DNA of 64,000 nucleotides from Rhodococcus sp. Leaf278 (GTDB lineage: Bacteria; Actinomycetota; Actinomycetes; Mycobacteriales; Mycobacteriaceae). A program made the position numbers and the translations under genes. The DNA is taken from positions 196,466-260,465 of the forward strand of contig NZ_LMRR01000004.1 of the NCBI RefSeq assembly GCF_001426085.1. The letters run 5' to 3'. A model generated the notes under the pieces. The model did not search any database. It was not told the DNA's origin and saw only the letters and a program-made list of their open reading frames with translations. Shown one piece after another: positions 31,951-39,274 of this stretch (its first letter is position 1; each line of letters starts with the position of its first letter).

Positions 31951-32925
31951 ATGCGAGGACTCGACCCGTGGAAGTCGCCCGATCCACTCGGAGAAGCGCT
32001 GCACTTTCTGCGCATGACCGGATCCTTCTACTGCAGGTCCGAGCTGTCCGGGTCCTGGGGCATGGAGCTACCGGCGATGGAGGACGCGCTCTGGTTCCAC
32101 ACCGTCGTCAGCGGTCGATGCCGGTTGTCTGTGCCCGGCACCCCCACTCGCGATCTCGTTCCCGGTGACTTCGCACTGGTGCCGCACGGCCGCGGGCACG
32201 TGCTCGCCAGCGATGACGATGCAGCCTCGAGTGCGCCTGTCGTTTACGACCTTCCACACGACTACGTCAGTGATCGATACGCGGTCATCCGAAGCGGCAG
32301 CGGGGACGCGAGCGCGACGCTCATGTGCGGCGCAGTGCGACTGGATCATCCGGCGGCGCAGCAACTCATCGGTGTGTTGCCTGCGCTGGTCGTCATCGAT
32401 GCGGATTCGGGCCCGCGGCAGTCGCGGATGCAATCGCTGTTGGCAATGGTTGCCGACGAGGCGACCTCGCTGGAGCCCGGGGGAGAAGCGGTCATCACCA
32501 GACTGTCCGACGTGTTGGTGATTCAGGCTCTGCGGTCGTGGATGGCCGACGACGAGCGGGCACGGTCCGGTTGGCTCGGCGCACTCGCGGATTCTCGGAT
32601 CGGGGTCGCGCTCGCCCTCATTCATCGAAACCCGGACGCGCAGTGGACGGTTGCCGCACTGGCTACCGAGGTGAACATGTCTCGTTCGGCGTTCTCTGCG
32701 CGATTCACCGAGCTGGTGGGTGAATCGGTGATGCGCTACCTGTCGATGTGGCGGATGCAGATTGCTCACGACTGTCTCAGGTCGGGCGATGTCTCGGTGG
32801 CCGAACTGGCTCGGCGGAGCGGATATCTGTCCGAGGCGGCGTTCGGAAAGGCATTCAAACGCGAAACCGGAGTCTCCCCGGGGAGCGTGCGTCGTCGGCA
32901 GGAGGTCTCGCTGACGGCAGGCTGA
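31951..32925 (+). CDS. AraC-family transcriptional regulator (Cupin_6 type)
   Basis: A 324-residue regulator with an N-terminal cupin-like ligand domain (about residues 10-190; GDFALVPHGRGHVL) and a C-terminal double helix-turn-helix (WTVAALATEVNMSRSAFSAR and SVAELARRSGYLSEAAFGKA, ending RETGVSPGSVRR). The frame is open to an ATG at 31888, but that codon lies inside the inverted repeat and adds 21 residues not typical of the family, so ATG 31951 is preferred. It is divergent from the NmrA-type gene, which it probably controls. Confidence 0.85.
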   Translation: MRGLDPWKSPDPLGEALHFLRMTGSFYCRSELSGSWGMELPAMEDALWFHTVVSGRCRLSVPGTPTRDLVPGDFALVPHGRGHVLASDDDAASSAPVVYDLPHDYVSDRYAVIRSGSGDASATLMCGAVRLDHPAAQQLIGVLPALVVIDADSGPRQSRMQSLLAMVADEATSLEPGGEAVITRLSDVLVIQALRSWMADDERARSGWLGALADSRIGVALALIHRNPDAQWTVAALATEVNMSRSAFSARFTELVGESVMRYLSMWRMQIAHDCLRSGDVSVAELARRSGYLSEAAFGKAFKRETGVSPGSVRRRQEVSLTAG

Positions 32926-32941
32926 CCGACAGGGTTGCAGT

Positions 32942-33673
32942 TCAGCCGAGCAGGTGGCGGAGATAGCTGTTCGGGTCGTCGAGGTATCGACGCCAGTGCT
33001 GAACCAATTCGAGTTCGCCCCAGGTACTTCGACGCAAACCGTGTTCGCCCACTTCGACGATGTCCGCGCCCGGTGTCGACGCCAGGATCGGAGAGTGTGT
33101 GGCACAGACGATCTGGGCCCCCTCGTCGCCCAGTTCCGACATGAGCGCGACGAGCTGCAGGCTTGCGGTGAAGGACAGTGCCGACTCCGGCTCGTCCAGG
33201 ACATAGAAGCCGGGTTCGGCCAACATCGCACCGAACATGGTCAGGAAGCCTTCGCCGTGACTCATCTCGGCTGTGTTCTCTTCCCAGAAACCCGGCACAC
33301 CGCCGAGATTTTCGGCCATGTCGAATGCGGTCTCGGCGCGCAGAAAGAAGCCGCGCTTCTGCAATCGCGGGCCACGCAGTATCCGAGAACCTCGCGGCGT
33401 GGTGTCCAACTCGAGTACTTCGCCGAGGATGCTGGTCACCTCGTCGAGTCGACGCGATTGCTGCGCCGCCCGTCCGCCGCGGGCATCGATCCCGAATCCC
33501 TCGGCGATCGCCTCGACGATGGTCGATTTACCGGAACCGTTGTCGCCCACGAGAATTGTGACCGGTGCCAGGAATTCGAGTCCGTCGCGGGCGAGGTCGG
33601 CGACGGCAGGCACGGTGAAGGGCCACTCCGAACCGATGTCGTCGGCGTCGACGTAGGCGCGCTCTACGAACAT
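32942..33673 (-). CDS. AAA/ABC-type ATPase
   Basis: A 243-residue single-domain ATPase related to the AAA_21/SMC-like group. Walker A is LVGDNGSGKST (lysine K49), the signature is EMSHGEGFLTMF, Walker B is FYVLDEPESALS, and the H-loop is IVCATHSPILAS. There is no membrane segment or transporter partner. Such proteins occur alone or in toxin- and defence-like modules. It starts 3 nt after the stop of a 58-residue Cys/His-rich protein, so the two are one operon. Convergent with the AraC gene, 16 nt apart. Confidence 0.85.
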   Translation of the reverse strand: MFVERAYVDADDIGSEWPFTVPAVADLARDGLEFLAPVTILVGDNGSGKSTIVEAIAEGFGIDARGGRAAQQSRRLDEVTSILGEVLELDTTPRGSRILRGPRLQKRGFFLRAETAFDMAENLGGVPGFWEENTAEMSHGEGFLTMFGAMLAEPGFYVLDEPESALSFTASLQLVALMSELGDEGAQIVCATHSPILASTPGADIVEVGEHGLRRSTWGELELVQHWRRYLDDPNSYLRHLLG

Positions 33674-33676
33674 GAT

Positions 33677-33853
33677 TCAGGCGGTGACCAGGCGGTCGAC
33701 GTAACCGGTCTCGTGGGTGGCGTCCGCGCTGCAGGTGTAGTAGACCCACTGAGCGGACCGGTCCGCCGAATCTCCGAAGCGATGGTCGACTTTTTGCGCG
33801 CACAGTTTGCCCGCGCTGGTGTCATGGCATCGAAGACTGCTGGGTATGTACAT
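33677..33853 (-). CDS. 58-residue Cys/His-rich small protein upstream of the ATPase
   Basis: A short frame starting ATG at 33853 and ending TGA 3 nt before the ATPase start. It contains three cysteines (C9, C18, C41) and histidines H10, H24 and H47, spread in a way that could bind a metal ion, and an aromatic strand WVYYTCSADA. A TACAGT hexamer 6 nt before the ATG supports leaderless expression. I do not recognise the family. A longer frame reaching 33967 would run through the tRNA gene and is not used. Confidence 0.6.
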   Translation of the reverse strand: MYIPSSLRCHDTSAGKLCAQKVDHRFGDSADRSAQWVYYTCSADATHETGYVDRLVTA

Positions 33854-33859
33854 CGCTCC

Positions 33860-33865
33860 ACTGTA
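33860..33865 (-). promoter_or_regulatory. Putative -10 (TACAGT) of the small protein-ATPase operon
   Basis: TANNNT hexamer 6 nt before the ATG at 33853. Confidence 0.45.
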
Positions 33866-33905
33866 GGCGCGATCGCAAGCGATATTGACCGTCGCCGTTC
33901 TGCTG

Positions 33906-33982
33906 TGGTGCCCTCGGTGAGACTCGAACTCACACTGGACGGGTTTTGAATCCGTTTCCTCTGCCAATTGGGATACGAGGGC
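33906..33982 (-). tRNA. tRNA-Leu(CAA) with a short variable loop
   Basis: A 77-nt tRNA including an encoded CCA. Seven-bp acceptor stem GCCCTCG/CGAGGGC, discriminator A73, T arm GTGAG-TTCGAGT-CTCAC, and anticodon loop TTCAAAA giving anticodon CAA (complement of 33946-33948). The D arm has a 3-bp stem TCC/GGA and an 11-nt loop CAATTGGCAGA, as in tRNA-Leu. Yet the variable region is only about 5 nt (CCAGT) instead of the long arm of class II tRNA-Leu, and the anticodon stem has an A-C mismatch next to the loop. I believe similar short tRNA-Leu(CAA) genes occur in other actinobacteria. Confidence 0.88.
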
Positions 33983-34102
33983 TGGCGTCTTTCAAGCAAC
34001 GATTGACGAGTTTAGAAGATGCGCTTTCGGCGGCGCGCACCGGTACCCTTCAGATGCTCGACAGCCCCGATGGGCGATGACTGTCAAAGGAGACCGATAC
34101 AG

Positions 34103-34735
34103 ATGAACGCTCCTGGTGCGCACGGTACTGGCAAGCCCCCGCTTCGTGTGGTGGTGGCAGAGGACGAATCCCTGATTCGACTCGACCTCGTGGAGATGCT
34201 CCGCGAGGAGGGCTACGACGTGGTCGGGGAGGCCGCGGACGGTCAGCAGGCGGTGGACCTGACCGTCGAACTGCGTCCCGATCTGGTCATCATGGACGTC
34301 AAGATGCCGCGTCGAGACGGGATCGATGCGGCATCGGAGATCGCCGAGAAACGTATCGCCCCCGTCGTCATTCTCACCGCGTTCAGTCAACGTGAGCTGG
34401 TCGAGAAGGCTCGCGATGCCGGAGCGATGGCGTATCTGGTCAAGCCGTTCAGCAAAGCAGATCTGATGCCGGCGGTGGAGTTGGCAGCGAGTCGTTTCAG
34501 CGAGATCTCTGCGCTCGAATCCGAGATCGTCGATCTGCAGGATCGACTGGAGACACGCAAGTTGATCGAGAAGGCCAAGGGCATCCTCATGGAGTCGCAA
34601 TCGCTCACAGAACCGCAGGCGTTCAAGTGGATTCAACGTGCTGCGATGGATCGCAGAACGACGATGAAGGCCGTTGCCGATGTGGTGATCGAGACACTCG
34701 GTACTCCTGCGAACAAGCCTGCAGCAGAGGGCTGA
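34103..34735 (+). CDS. pdtaR: ANTAR-domain response regulator PdtaR
   Basis: A 210-residue two-component output protein. The receiver domain (about residues 13-130) has the acidic pocket VVVAEDES, phospho-acceptor D65 in LVIMDVKMPRRDG, and conserved Thr and Lys in ILTAFS and LVKPFS. After a coiled linker the ANTAR RNA-binding domain (about 150-205) has KLIEKAKGILMESQSLTEPQAFKWIQRAAMD. It would act by antitermination on RNA hairpins. The ATG at 34103 has AAAGGAGA upstream. From memory it is the orthologue of Rv1626, whose sensor kinase PdtaS is encoded elsewhere. Confidence 0.94.
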   Translation: MNAPGAHGTGKPPLRVVVAEDESLIRLDLVEMLREEGYDVVGEAADGQQAVDLTVELRPDLVIMDVKMPRRDGIDAASEIAEKRIAPVVILTAFSQRELVEKARDAGAMAYLVKPFSKADLMPAVELAASRFSEISALESEIVDLQDRLETRKLIEKAKGILMESQSLTEPQAFKWIQRAAMDRRTTMKAVADVVIETLGTPANKPAAEG

Positions 34736-34777
34736 TGGGCTCGCGAAAGCTACGGCCACGTAAAACTTCGTCTCCGT

Positions 34778-34795
34778 AGGTCACAGTCAGGTCAC
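34778..34795 (+). promoter_or_regulatory. Direct repeat AGGTCAC-AGTC-AGGTCAC before livJ
   Basis: Two identical 7-mers 11 bp apart (34778-34784 and 34789-34795), one helical turn, in the 173-bp gap between pdtaR and livJ. They could be half-sites for a regulator or chance. Confidence 0.3.
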
Positions 34796-34908
34796 GAGCG
34801 TCGTTCTAGGCCTTGCGAATCGACTCCGAGCATTAGCGTCTGATCCACACGTGAGCCACATGTAACTCAGGTGCGCTTCAACGACGAGCAATTTCAAGGA
34901 GAACCTAG

Positions 34909-36243
34909 ATGGCAATTCGGACCTATGTCCGCACAGCTGCGGTGCTGAGCGTCACCTCGCTCGCACTGTTCGGCTGTTCGTCGAGCGACGACTCCGGCTC
35001 GACCGATACCACCAGTGCCAGCGGCGGCAGTGCAGCCGCGGAAACGACCGTCTCCACCGACTGCACGCCCGAGCAGGCCACCGCCGGGGCAACCCCCGAT
35101 ACGTCGCCTCTGGTGGTGGGAACCCTTCTCCCCGAGACCGGAACCCTGGCCTTCCTCGGCCCGCCCGAGGTTGCCGGCGTTCAGTTGGCCGTCAACGACG
35201 TCAACGGCGCAGGTGGCGTCCTCGATCAGCCCGTCACCCTCATCCCCGGTGACTCCGGCGATACGACGACCGATACCGCCAACACCACGGTCGACCGCTT
35301 GCTCGCCGGCGGCGCGAACGTCATCGTCGGTGCAGCATCGTCCTCGGTGTCCCTCAAGGTCATCGACAAGATCGCCAGCGCAGGCGTCGTGGAATTCTCG
35401 CCCGCCAACACCTCGGACCAGTTCGTCTGCTACCCGGACAAGGGACAGTACTTCCGCACCGCTCCCACCGACGTACTGCAGGCACAGGCACTCTCGCAGC
35501 TGATCGCCGAGGACGGCGCACAGCGCGTGGCCATCCTCGCTCTCAACGACCCGTACGGCACGGGTCTGGCCAAGAACACCGCGGACAACCTCGAAGAGGC
35601 CGGCATCGCGGCAGACCAGATTCAGACGACCATCTACGACCCGAACGCACAGTCGTTCAACGCCGAGGTCGACGGTGTGAAGAACTTCAACCCGGATGCC
35701 GTCGCCATCATCGGCTTCGAAGAGTCCGCGAAGATCATCACCCGCATGCACGAGATCGGCATCGGCCCGTCCGACGGCACGTTGGTCTACGGCGTCGACG
35801 GCAACATGGGTAACGCCCTGGGTGAGTCGGTAGCAGCAGGGCTGTTGGACACGATGCGCGGCACCACCCCGCTGACGGATGTCGGCACTGCATTCCAGGA
35901 CCGCCTCAAGGCCGTGAACCCGGGACTGGTGGACTTCAACTACGCCGGTGAGTCCTACGACGCGGTTGTCATCTCGGCACTCGCTGCCGAGCAGGCGAAG
36001 TCGACGGCAGGCACCGATATTGCTGCCAACATCAACAGCGTCACCAAGGACGGCACAAAGTGCACCAGCTTCGCCGAGTGCCTTCCGCTCGTCAAGGCCG
36101 GAACCGATATCGACTACGACGGAATCACCGGTGCGCTGAACTTCAGCGACGCAGGTGAGCCCGCCACGGGTTCGTACGGCAACCTGGTCTTCGGGCCGGA
36201 CAACACGCTGACGACGGACGGATACATCGTCGTCGGTGAGTGA
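34909..36243 (+). CDS. livJ: Branched-chain amino-acid ABC transporter substrate-binding lipoprotein
   Basis: A 444-residue periplasmic-binding-protein type I. The N terminus is a lipoprotein signal: basic start, hydrophobic core and lipobox LALFGC with the lipidated Cys at residue 23, followed by a Ser/Thr/Gly-rich linker. The ligand-binding part starts at LVVGTLLPETGTLAFLGPPE and continues through AVNDVNGAGGVL and VIVGAASSSVSL. It would deliver leucine, isoleucine, valine or another small amide-type substrate to the permease. AAGGAGAA precedes the ATG. It faces the livHMGF operon rather than being part of it. Confidence 0.92.
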   Translation: MAIRTYVRTAAVLSVTSLALFGCSSSDDSGSTDTTSASGGSAAAETTVSTDCTPEQATAGATPDTSPLVVGTLLPETGTLAFLGPPEVAGVQLAVNDVNGAGGVLDQPVTLIPGDSGDTTTDTANTTVDRLLAGGANVIVGAASSSVSLKVIDKIASAGVVEFSPANTSDQFVCYPDKGQYFRTAPTDVLQAQALSQLIAEDGAQRVAILALNDPYGTGLAKNTADNLEEAGIAADQIQTTIYDPNAQSFNAEVDGVKNFNPDAVAIIGFEESAKIITRMHEIGIGPSDGTLVYGVDGNMGNALGESVAAGLLDTMRGTTPLTDVGTAFQDRLKAVNPGLVDFNYAGESYDAVVISALAAEQAKSTAGTDIAANINSVTKDGTKCTSFAECLPLVKAGTDIDYDGITGALNFSDAGEPATGSYGNLVFGPDNTLTTDGYIVVGE

Positions 36244-36262
36244 TCTGTAACTGCCACACACG

Positions 36263-36301
36263 CACTGGGCCCGAGTCCTCGATCAGGACTCGGGCCCAGT
36301 G
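36263..36301. terminator. Strong terminator hairpin after livJ
   Basis: A perfect 17-bp stem (36263-36279 with 36285-36301) closes a 5-nt CGATC loop. It is followed by TTGTGTG and can act in both directions. Confidence 0.8.
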
Positions 36302-36332
36302 TTGTGTGCGCACCGGCCGATATTCGTACAAA

Positions 36333-36375
36333 GACGAAGCCCCGGTTCGACATCCAGTCGAACCGGGGCTTCGTC
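36333..36375. terminator. Second terminator hairpin, facing livF
   Basis: A perfect 18-bp stem (36333-36350 with 36358-36375) and a 7-nt loop CATCCAG, 31 nt from the first hairpin and 12 nt from the livF stop. The two insulate the convergent livJ and livHMGF units. Confidence 0.8.
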
Positions 36376-36387
36376 GTCGAAGAAGGT

Positions 36388-37191
36388 CTACGTCTTCTTC
36401 TCTTTGCTACCCGCCAGTGTGCCGAGATACAACTCGATCACCTTCGGGTCGTTCATCAACGCCGGCCCGGTATCGGTGTACGCGTTGCGGCCCTGATCGA
36501 GAACGTAACCGCGGTCGCAGATCTGGAGGCAGCGACGGGCGTTCTGCTCGACCATGATGATCGAGACGCCCGCCGCGTTGATCTTCTTGCAGCGGATGAA
36601 CACCTCGTCCTGGAACATCGGCGACAGTCCGGCCGACGGTTCGTCGAGCAGCAGAACCGACGGCTCCATCATCAGTGCACGTCCCATGGCGACCATCTGT
36701 CGCTCGCCACCGGACAGTGCGCCTGCCTTGACCTTCTTGCGCTCTCCGAGCAGGGGGAACAACTCACTGACGAACTCGAAACGCTCGTTGAACTTCTTGG
36801 GACGCAGGTAGATTCCCATTTCGAGGTTCTCTTCGATGGTCAGTGACGGAAACACGTTCTGGGTCTGTGGAACGTATCCGACGCCTTTCGTGACCAGCAC
36901 GTGCGCCTCGGCAGAGGTGATGTTGTCCCCGCGTAGCTTCACGCTGCCCTCACGGACGGCAACGAGCCCGAAGAGCGTTTTGAGCAACGTCGACTTACCG
37001 GCCCCGTTGGGCCCGATGATGCCGACGATCTCGCCGTCGTTGAGGAAGAAGTTGCATTCGCTGAGAATGTTGACACCGGGGATGTACCCGGCCACCAAGC
37101 CGTCGGCGCGCAACAATGCACCCTCGGCCAGGCGAGCGTGCTCCTCGGGTGTGGCGGCGAATTCCGCCGGCGTCAATGTCTGTTCGCTCAT
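36388..37191 (-). CDS. livF: Branched-chain amino-acid ABC transporter ATPase LivF
   Basis: A 267-residue ABC ATPase. Walker A is GIIGPNGAGKSTLLKTLFG, the signature LSGGERQMVAMGRALM, and Walker B SVLLLDEPSAGLSP; the LivF-type phrase GYVPQTQNVFPSLTIEENL is present. A 25-residue N-terminal extension precedes the core. It overlaps the livG stop by 1 nt (TGATG). It works with LivG, LivM, LivH and the LivJ lipoprotein. Confidence 0.94.
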   Translation of the reverse strand: MSEQTLTPAEFAATPEEHARLAEGALLRADGLVAGYIPGVNILSECNFFLNDGEIVGIIGPNGAGKSTLLKTLFGLVAVREGSVKLRGDNITSAEAHVLVTKGVGYVPQTQNVFPSLTIEENLEMGIYLRPKKFNERFEFVSELFPLLGERKKVKAGALSGGERQMVAMGRALMMEPSVLLLDEPSAGLSPMFQDEVFIRCKKINAAGVSIIMVEQNARRCLQICDRGYVLDQGRNAYTDTGPALMNDPKVIELYLGTLAGSKEKKT

Positions 37192-38285
37192 CAGTTGTCC
37201 TCCTTGGCCCGGTGCGAGCCGCCCTCGGCGACGCCGGGCGTCGCTGGGCTGACGAACTCCGGTTCCGAAAGATCGCCTCCCGCTTCGAGTTCTTCCTTCT
37301 CGGCCTGTTTCAGTGCCTCCGCCAGTTCGGCGGTCGCTCCGACCGGATTGCCGTCGGCGTCGAACTCGAGAGCCTGATCGTGGTGGCTGCCGAGGTAGGC
37401 GTCGACGACTGCACCGTTGTTGGAGAGTTCCTCAGGCGTGGACTCGGCGATGATGCTGCCCTGAGCCATCACCACCACCCAATCGCTGATGTCGCGGATG
37501 ACGTCCATGTCGTGTTCGACGAACACCACGGTCATACCGTCGTCACGCAGCGACTTGATGTGCCCCAGAAGTGATTGCGTGAGAGCGGGATTGACCCCGG
37601 CCATCGGCTCGTCGAGCATGACCACCGACGGATCGGTCATCAGCGCACGTGCCATCTCCAGCAGTTTGCGCTGACCGCCCGACAGCGAGCCGGCCAGGTC
37701 GTCGGCCTTGGCGTCGAGTTTGAAGCGCCCCAGCAATTCGTAGGCGCGTTCGGTGATCTGACGCTCCTGGGCCTTCCACGTCCACGGCATGAACGTGTTG
37801 ATCATGCGCTCGCCGCGCTGACCCGTTGCGCCCAGCCGAACATTGTCCAGCACAGTCAGTTTCGACAGCGCCTTGGTCAACTGGAACGTGCGGACCACTC
37901 CCTTGCGGGCCACCTGGTGCGGGTGCATCCGGCCGAGCTCCTGGCCATCCATCGACCAGGTCCCGGTGTCGGGGCGATCGAATCCGGTGAGCAGGTTGAA
38001 CAGTGTGGTCTTGCCCGCACCGTTCGGACCGATCAGGCCGGTGATGCAGCCCCGCTGAATCTCGAGGTGCGCCACGTCGACGGCTTTGAGCCCGCCGAAG
38101 GTACGGGAGACTCCGTCGACCACCATGGTGGCGTCGGGTTTCGGCGCCCCGGGTTCGTTGGGCACGCCGGCGAACAGCGACGCGCGTTGATCGCTCGACA
38201 ACGCCTGGGCAGCGCGTGATTCGAGTGTGCTGGCTTTCTTGCTCGGTGCAGCCGTTGCAGCAGCATCCTTGCTCAGGTCAGGCAT
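37191..38285 (-). CDS. livG: Branched-chain amino-acid ABC transporter ATPase LivG
   Basis: A 364-residue ABC ATPase, longer than typical LivG (about 255). The core has SRTFGGLKAVDVAHLEI, Walker A GLIGPNGAGKTTLFNLLTG, signature LSGGQRKLLEMARALM and Walker B SVVMLDEPMAGVNP. Extra charged, low-complexity segments of about 50 residues lie at the N terminus (rich in Ala, Lys, Ser) and about 60 at the C terminus (rich in Glu, Ala). Their role is unknown. It overlaps livM by 8 nt and livF by 1 nt, so the operon is coupled. Confidence 0.93.
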   Translation of the reverse strand: MPDLSKDAAATAAPSKKASTLESRAAQALSSDQRASLFAGVPNEPGAPKPDATMVVDGVSRTFGGLKAVDVAHLEIQRGCITGLIGPNGAGKTTLFNLLTGFDRPDTGTWSMDGQELGRMHPHQVARKGVVRTFQLTKALSKLTVLDNVRLGATGQRGERMINTFMPWTWKAQERQITERAYELLGRFKLDAKADDLAGSLSGGQRKLLEMARALMTDPSVVMLDEPMAGVNPALTQSLLGHIKSLRDDGMTVVFVEHDMDVIRDISDWVVVMAQGSIIAESTPEELSNNGAVVDAYLGSHHDQALEFDADGNPVGATAELAEALKQAEKEELEAGGDLSEPEFVSPATPGVAEGGSHRAKEDN

Positions 38286-39267
38286 TGAGTTGAACCTCTC
38301 GCTTGTTGCCGAGAATGCCCTGAGGTCTGAACACCATCAACACGGCGATCAGGATTCCCAGGAGCACGAATCGCGTGGCACCGACCTGGGCACCGGTGAG
38401 GTTGAGCACCGGGTCGTCGCCCGAGATCAACTGCCGCAGAATCGCATCGGGAATGGACAGCAGGAACCAGAAGAGCATCGCGCCCAGTACCGGGCCGAAC
38501 ACTGTTGCCGCCCCACCGAGAATCAGTGCGCCGAAGGCGAAGAACGTCTGCGCGGTCGAGTAGAAATCGGGGTTGATGGACTGGGTCTGCAGTGCGTTGA
38601 ACACACCGCCCATACCGCCGATGACGCCACCGAGAACCAGTGCCTGCATCTTGTAGACGAAGACGTTCTTGCCCAGTGAGCGGGCCGCGTCCTCGTCCTC
38701 ACGGACGGCCTTGAGGACGCGTCCCCATGGGCTGTGCGTCAGGAGGTAGATAACTCCGCACAGGAGCAGCACCAGTGTCCAGCCGACGAGCATGGCCCAC
38801 AGGTCGTTGCCCAGGAAGCGCACGCCGAGGAAGCTGTACGACTTGCCGCCCTCGAACGGGCTCATGCTGGTGAACGGGCCGGCGAAGCCGGTGATGCCGT
38901 TGGTCGACTTGGTCACCGAATCCGTTGCCGTCGAACGGAACACCAAGCGCAGAATTTCCGAGGCCGCGATGGTGACGATCGCGAGATAGTCGGCTCGCAG
39001 TCGCAGAGTAGGAATACCGAGAACGAGAGCCAGCAACCCCGCCGCGGCCAGACCGACCAGAATGCCGAGCCACAGTGGCTGTTCGTAGGTGATCGTGGTG
39101 ATGCCGACGCCGTAGCCGCCGAGAAGAGCGAAGCCGATCTGGCCGAAGTTGAGCAGGCCGGCGTAGCCGAAGTGGAGGTTCAGGCCGATGGCGAGCAGAG
39201 CGTAGAAGATGGCAGACGGGCCGACCAGCTGAGCGAGTGAGATCTGAAGTGCGCCGATGATATCCAT
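38278..39267 (-). CDS. livM: Branched-chain amino-acid ABC transporter permease LivM
   Basis: A 329-residue membrane protein with eight to ten hydrophobic segments. LivM landmarks are LNLHFGYAGLLNFGQIGFALLG, the EAA-like cytosolic loop ALKAVREDEDAARSLGKNVF, and the stretch FFAFGALILGGAATVFGPVLGA. It forms the translocation path with LivH. It ends inside livG (8-nt overlap) and starts 7 nt after livH. Confidence 0.94.
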   Translation of the reverse strand: MDIIGALQISLAQLVGPSAIFYALLAIGLNLHFGYAGLLNFGQIGFALLGGYGVGITTITYEQPLWLGILVGLAAAGLLALVLGIPTLRLRADYLAIVTIAASEILRLVFRSTATDSVTKSTNGITGFAGPFTSMSPFEGGKSYSFLGVRFLGNDLWAMLVGWTLVLLLCGVIYLLTHSPWGRVLKAVREDEDAARSLGKNVFVYKMQALVLGGVIGGMGGVFNALQTQSINPDFYSTAQTFFAFGALILGGAATVFGPVLGAMLFWFLLSIPDAILRQLISGDDPVLNLTGAQVGATRFVLLGILIAVLMVFRPQGILGNKREVQLNA

Positions 39268-39274
39268 GTGGTGG

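Noticed and set aside
33677-33967. 96-codon reading of the Cys/His-rich small gene
   Set aside because: The extra N-terminal part would be translated from the tRNA gene; ATG 33853 with its own -10 is more likely.
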